Shown here piece by piece: positions 61,741 through 64,000 of a DNA stretch of 64,000 bases (the first letter of the stretch is position 1; each line of letters starts with the position of its first letter). Source of the DNA: Vigna angularis (Eukaryota; Streptophyta; Magnoliopsida; Fabales; Fabaceae). The notes under the pieces are model-generated. The model was not told the origin of the DNA and did no database searches. It saw only the letters and a list, made by a program, of their open reading frames with translations. Location of the stretch: assembly GCF_016808095.1 (NCBI RefSeq), contig NC_068971.1, positions 48,234,131-48,298,130 of the forward strand, written 5' to 3'. Made by a program: the position numbers and the translations under genes.

Positions 61741-61749
61741 GTTTTTTGG

Positions 61750-62046
61750 TTCACAGTTACAAGAAAAGAAAGCCTCAAACAACAGCAAAGTCGTAGGCAT
61801 TTATATTGGGCTGGATCAACTAAGGGCCCAATTTCTCCATAGAATTAAGAGTTGAATTACTTTTATTGTTTTCGTGTTATTTTTGTCTACAGTACCAGAA
61901 GAAGCATAAAAGAGAAATCAATGCTTGAAAGTTCCCGCCAGGCATAATTTAAACTGTGAAGCATTGATGGGATGGGGGTTGAATCAAATTGATGAGTGAA
62001 GGAATGAAGTGAAGCCAAAGTAGAAGCAGAACAGAAGTACAGAAGC
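61750..62046. other. upstream region of the gene at 62047
   Basis: Contains the probable promoter and leader of the next gene. No clear TATA box was placed. Confidence 0.4.
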
Positions 62047-63386
62047 ATGAGCACCAATTCCAAAGCAATTAAGGGCTCGGGTTTTCCTCTTCCTCGCTGC
62101 CCCTCCTCAATTTCAAATGCATCATCTTCTTCACTTGATCTCTGGTCACAAATCATCGCCGCCGATTCCCCCCAACCCCAACGAATCGACGTCATTTACC
62201 GGAGAAGACACCCTCGCAACCCCCACAATCCTACCAACTCGTACCTCCCTTTTCTTCACTCCGTCAGTATGTTCTTTTTCTTTTTCATTTTTTAATTTTT
62301 TTTCCTTTTCGGTTCATTTTTTCAGAAACCCTTCCGATCCTCCCCTACTGCGTCCTACTCGGCCAAGTTTGGATCCCAACAAGCGAGTCAGTTGGAATCG
62401 TTCGCTTTCCACCAGGTCTGTATTCTCTTCATTAGTTGCTCTCCAATAATCGATCGCTGTTTCGTCTGATTTTCCACTAACGTTTTTGACAGAGGGAGGA
62501 CTAGTATTGCTGTTGGTGCTTGTATGGTTTACCAGCCTCAGTTGAAGAAGGACAAAAGGAAAGGAAAGCCTGCACTTCCCAAAGTATGTCTTTGTCATTG
62601 ACTATGTTACTCCATGTCTTGTATTCTGCACATTCTGGAAGATATCAAAATCAATAGCTGGGAGTTAGGTTTGAATTTCTGTTGTGAGAGTTGTCCACAT
62701 TTAATGCTTTGCAATCCCTCGAACAGGATTACCTTCGAAGGAGAATAATATCTGTGAGGTTTTAGGATATTTTAGTTGTTTGTTTGTTATCTGTGTGTTT
62801 GGTATGTATAGGGGAAGCTTGTGCAACCTCCGAACGTTGAGAAGGAGAGGTTATACTTTGAAGAGGTTGATGCTTTTGAGTTGTTGGAGGAAAGCCCCTC
62901 ACCCAAGAAAAGCACATGGATCACAGATGATATGACACAAGAGGGACCATTGCCAACTATATGCTCCAGATTAGAAAAATGGTTACACTCCAGAAGGTTG
63001 AACTCCTCCTACGGTCCCTCGACCACACTGTCCAAAATACTAGATACTTCATCCACGCGTTTGGAAGGTATTCAAGATATTGATTTTAGTACCCCTGAAT
63101 TGAGAATATTGGAAACAAATGAGAAAAACAATTCACTACTGCAAACCAGTAAAACCGGAGATAGGAAAACTTCTGTTGGAAGTGACATTCATATGCGCCA
63201 AACAAATGAAAAAATGCTGTTTGCTCATAGTGGTGAAGGATGTGAAGATATTAATGCTGCCGTTAAGAAACTTTCTCTGGCATCAACGTCATCTTCGGTT
63301 GACAATGACCACATTAGTCCATTTTCCGCTTTATTAGCAACCTGTGGACAGTCTACACCTTCACTGTTACAGGATATCTTTTCTAG
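62047..63386 (+). CDS. unidentified plant protein, 5' part, possibly sororin-like
   Basis: Supported exons are 62047-62266, 62326-62415, 62493-62583 and 62812-63386, all with GT-AG borders. Exon 1 reads MSTNSKAIKGSGFPLPRCPS then SSSLDLWSQIIAADSP. Exons 2-4 form one frame: RVSWNRSLSTR, GRTSIAVGACMVYQPQ, a Lys-rich stretch, FEEVDAFELLEESPSPKKS, then a polar, Ser/Thr-rich region. The protein is basic at the N-terminus and looks disordered. The FEEVDAFELLEESPSP motif recalls the C-terminal motif of sororin, the cohesin protector, but this is from memory and uncertain. Exon 1 does not join exon 2 in frame at the only visible donor and acceptor. The last exon or exons were not recognised; the gene may run past the window. 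Confidence 0.55.
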
Positions 63387-64000
63387 GTATTTGATGGTTT
63401 CTTATTTTCTTCTAACATGCTATTTTTGTGTATGTTTGATTCACAAAGGTCGGCATAAGTGTGTGCTCTTGAATTTTGAAAGCATTTTAATTTCTACCTG
63501 CATCCAAATATTAATTTGTTGTTTGTAGCGCAGTGTTTCTGCTTCTCATCCCACTTACTTATTTGGTTGCTTTTTTGTAAAGCCTTTGTTTTTGGCTTTT
63601 GGTATAGGTATTGTTATTTTTAGCTGCGTGCCAATTTTGTCTGCACTTAGTATTGGATTGTGATGTTAACTGGTTATCCTCCCCTTTATGCATATTACGG
63701 TGTCGTAATCTCACGTTAGCTGTTAAACCGGAAATAGATGATGTTTTTTCTTCAAGATCACAGGGAACTTACGTTATAAATCTGAATTTGTATATGTTCT
63801 CCTGATAGTAAATTTATTGGGCTAGGGAGGATCTAAGGTTCATGGAGCGAGGTTGAAAACTAAGGGGACATTTATCTGCGCTTTTATTTTTATTTTCTGT
63901 TTTCACTTTTTGATTACAAAATGTCTCATAGTTTTGGATTTGTTTCCTATTTCTAAAGACTCTGTATTGGAAATAGATAAAGCAAAAAAAGTTGTTTTCA
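63387..64000. other. intron or downstream part of the 62047 gene
   Basis: It follows the donor AG|GTATTTG. A possible acceptor TTTGTAG|CGCAG at about 63528 would add only a short hydrophobic tail ending in TAA, and I do not trust it. No other exon is recognised before the window ends. Confidence 0.35.

Overview
This is a window of a plant nuclear chromosome. It is AT-rich, its genes are split by GT-AG introns, and it carries nuclear tRNA genes and many plant transposon types. The gene sequences and repeat families (short LTR elements with a TGTTGGAAGTCCCA-type end, a SIRE1-like Copia element, CACTACAAGAAAA termini) point to a legume, probably of the soybean/bean/cowpea group. That placement is inference from family resemblance, not from a search.

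Left part (about 1-28 kb): an accessory, repeat-rich region built around three tandem copies of a secreted GH5 endo-beta-mannanase gene, all on the minus strand (3.0-4.8, 9.0-10.6 and 22.7-24.4 kb). Copies 1 and 2 read as intact five-exon genes. Copy 3 is broken by a 98-bp LTR-like insertion with a 5-bp target duplication inside exon 2. The 5' half of copy 2 is identical to copy 1 while its 3' half and outer flanks resemble copy 3, which indicates gene conversion. Between the copies lie a 1,095-bp solo LTR with 5-bp target duplications just upstream of copy 1, a Mutator-like element with long terminal inverted repeats and a perfect 9-bp target duplication, and a complete 8.6-kb Sirevirus-type Copia retrotransposon on the minus strand. 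The retrotransposon has both LTRs, an initiator-Met primer binding site, a polypurine tract, gag, pol, an extra intact 392-codon ORF downstream of pol, and 20 copies of the palindrome TAATCGATTA. A possible Helitron follows at 26.0-27.5 kb.

Right part (about 28-64 kb): a conventional gene region. A SEC24-type COPII coat gene (minus, 12 coding exons, 1,034 aa) contains one intron with U12-type splice signals. It is divergent from an ATP-citrate lyase A-subunit gene (plus, 12 exons, 423 aa), which supplies cytosolic acetyl-CoA. Two tRNA genes follow, reading as Ile(UAU) on minus and Phe(GAA) on plus. Next comes a receptor-like kinase with a short N-terminus (minus, 7 coding exons, 510 aa), then about 7 kb of AT-rich DNA in which I see no gene, a fold-back element with about 200-bp inverted repeats, and the 5' part of an unidentified plus-strand gene that may be a sororin-like protein and that shows a reading-frame discontinuity at its first splice junction.

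The housekeeping genes share no obvious pathway. The coherent story is the mannanase cluster and the sequence of transposon insertions that changed it. Exon coordinates were worked out by hand from reading frame, splice dinucleotides and family resemblance. For SEC24, ACLA, the kinase and mannanase copies 1 and 2, the exon lengths sum to a complete open frame.
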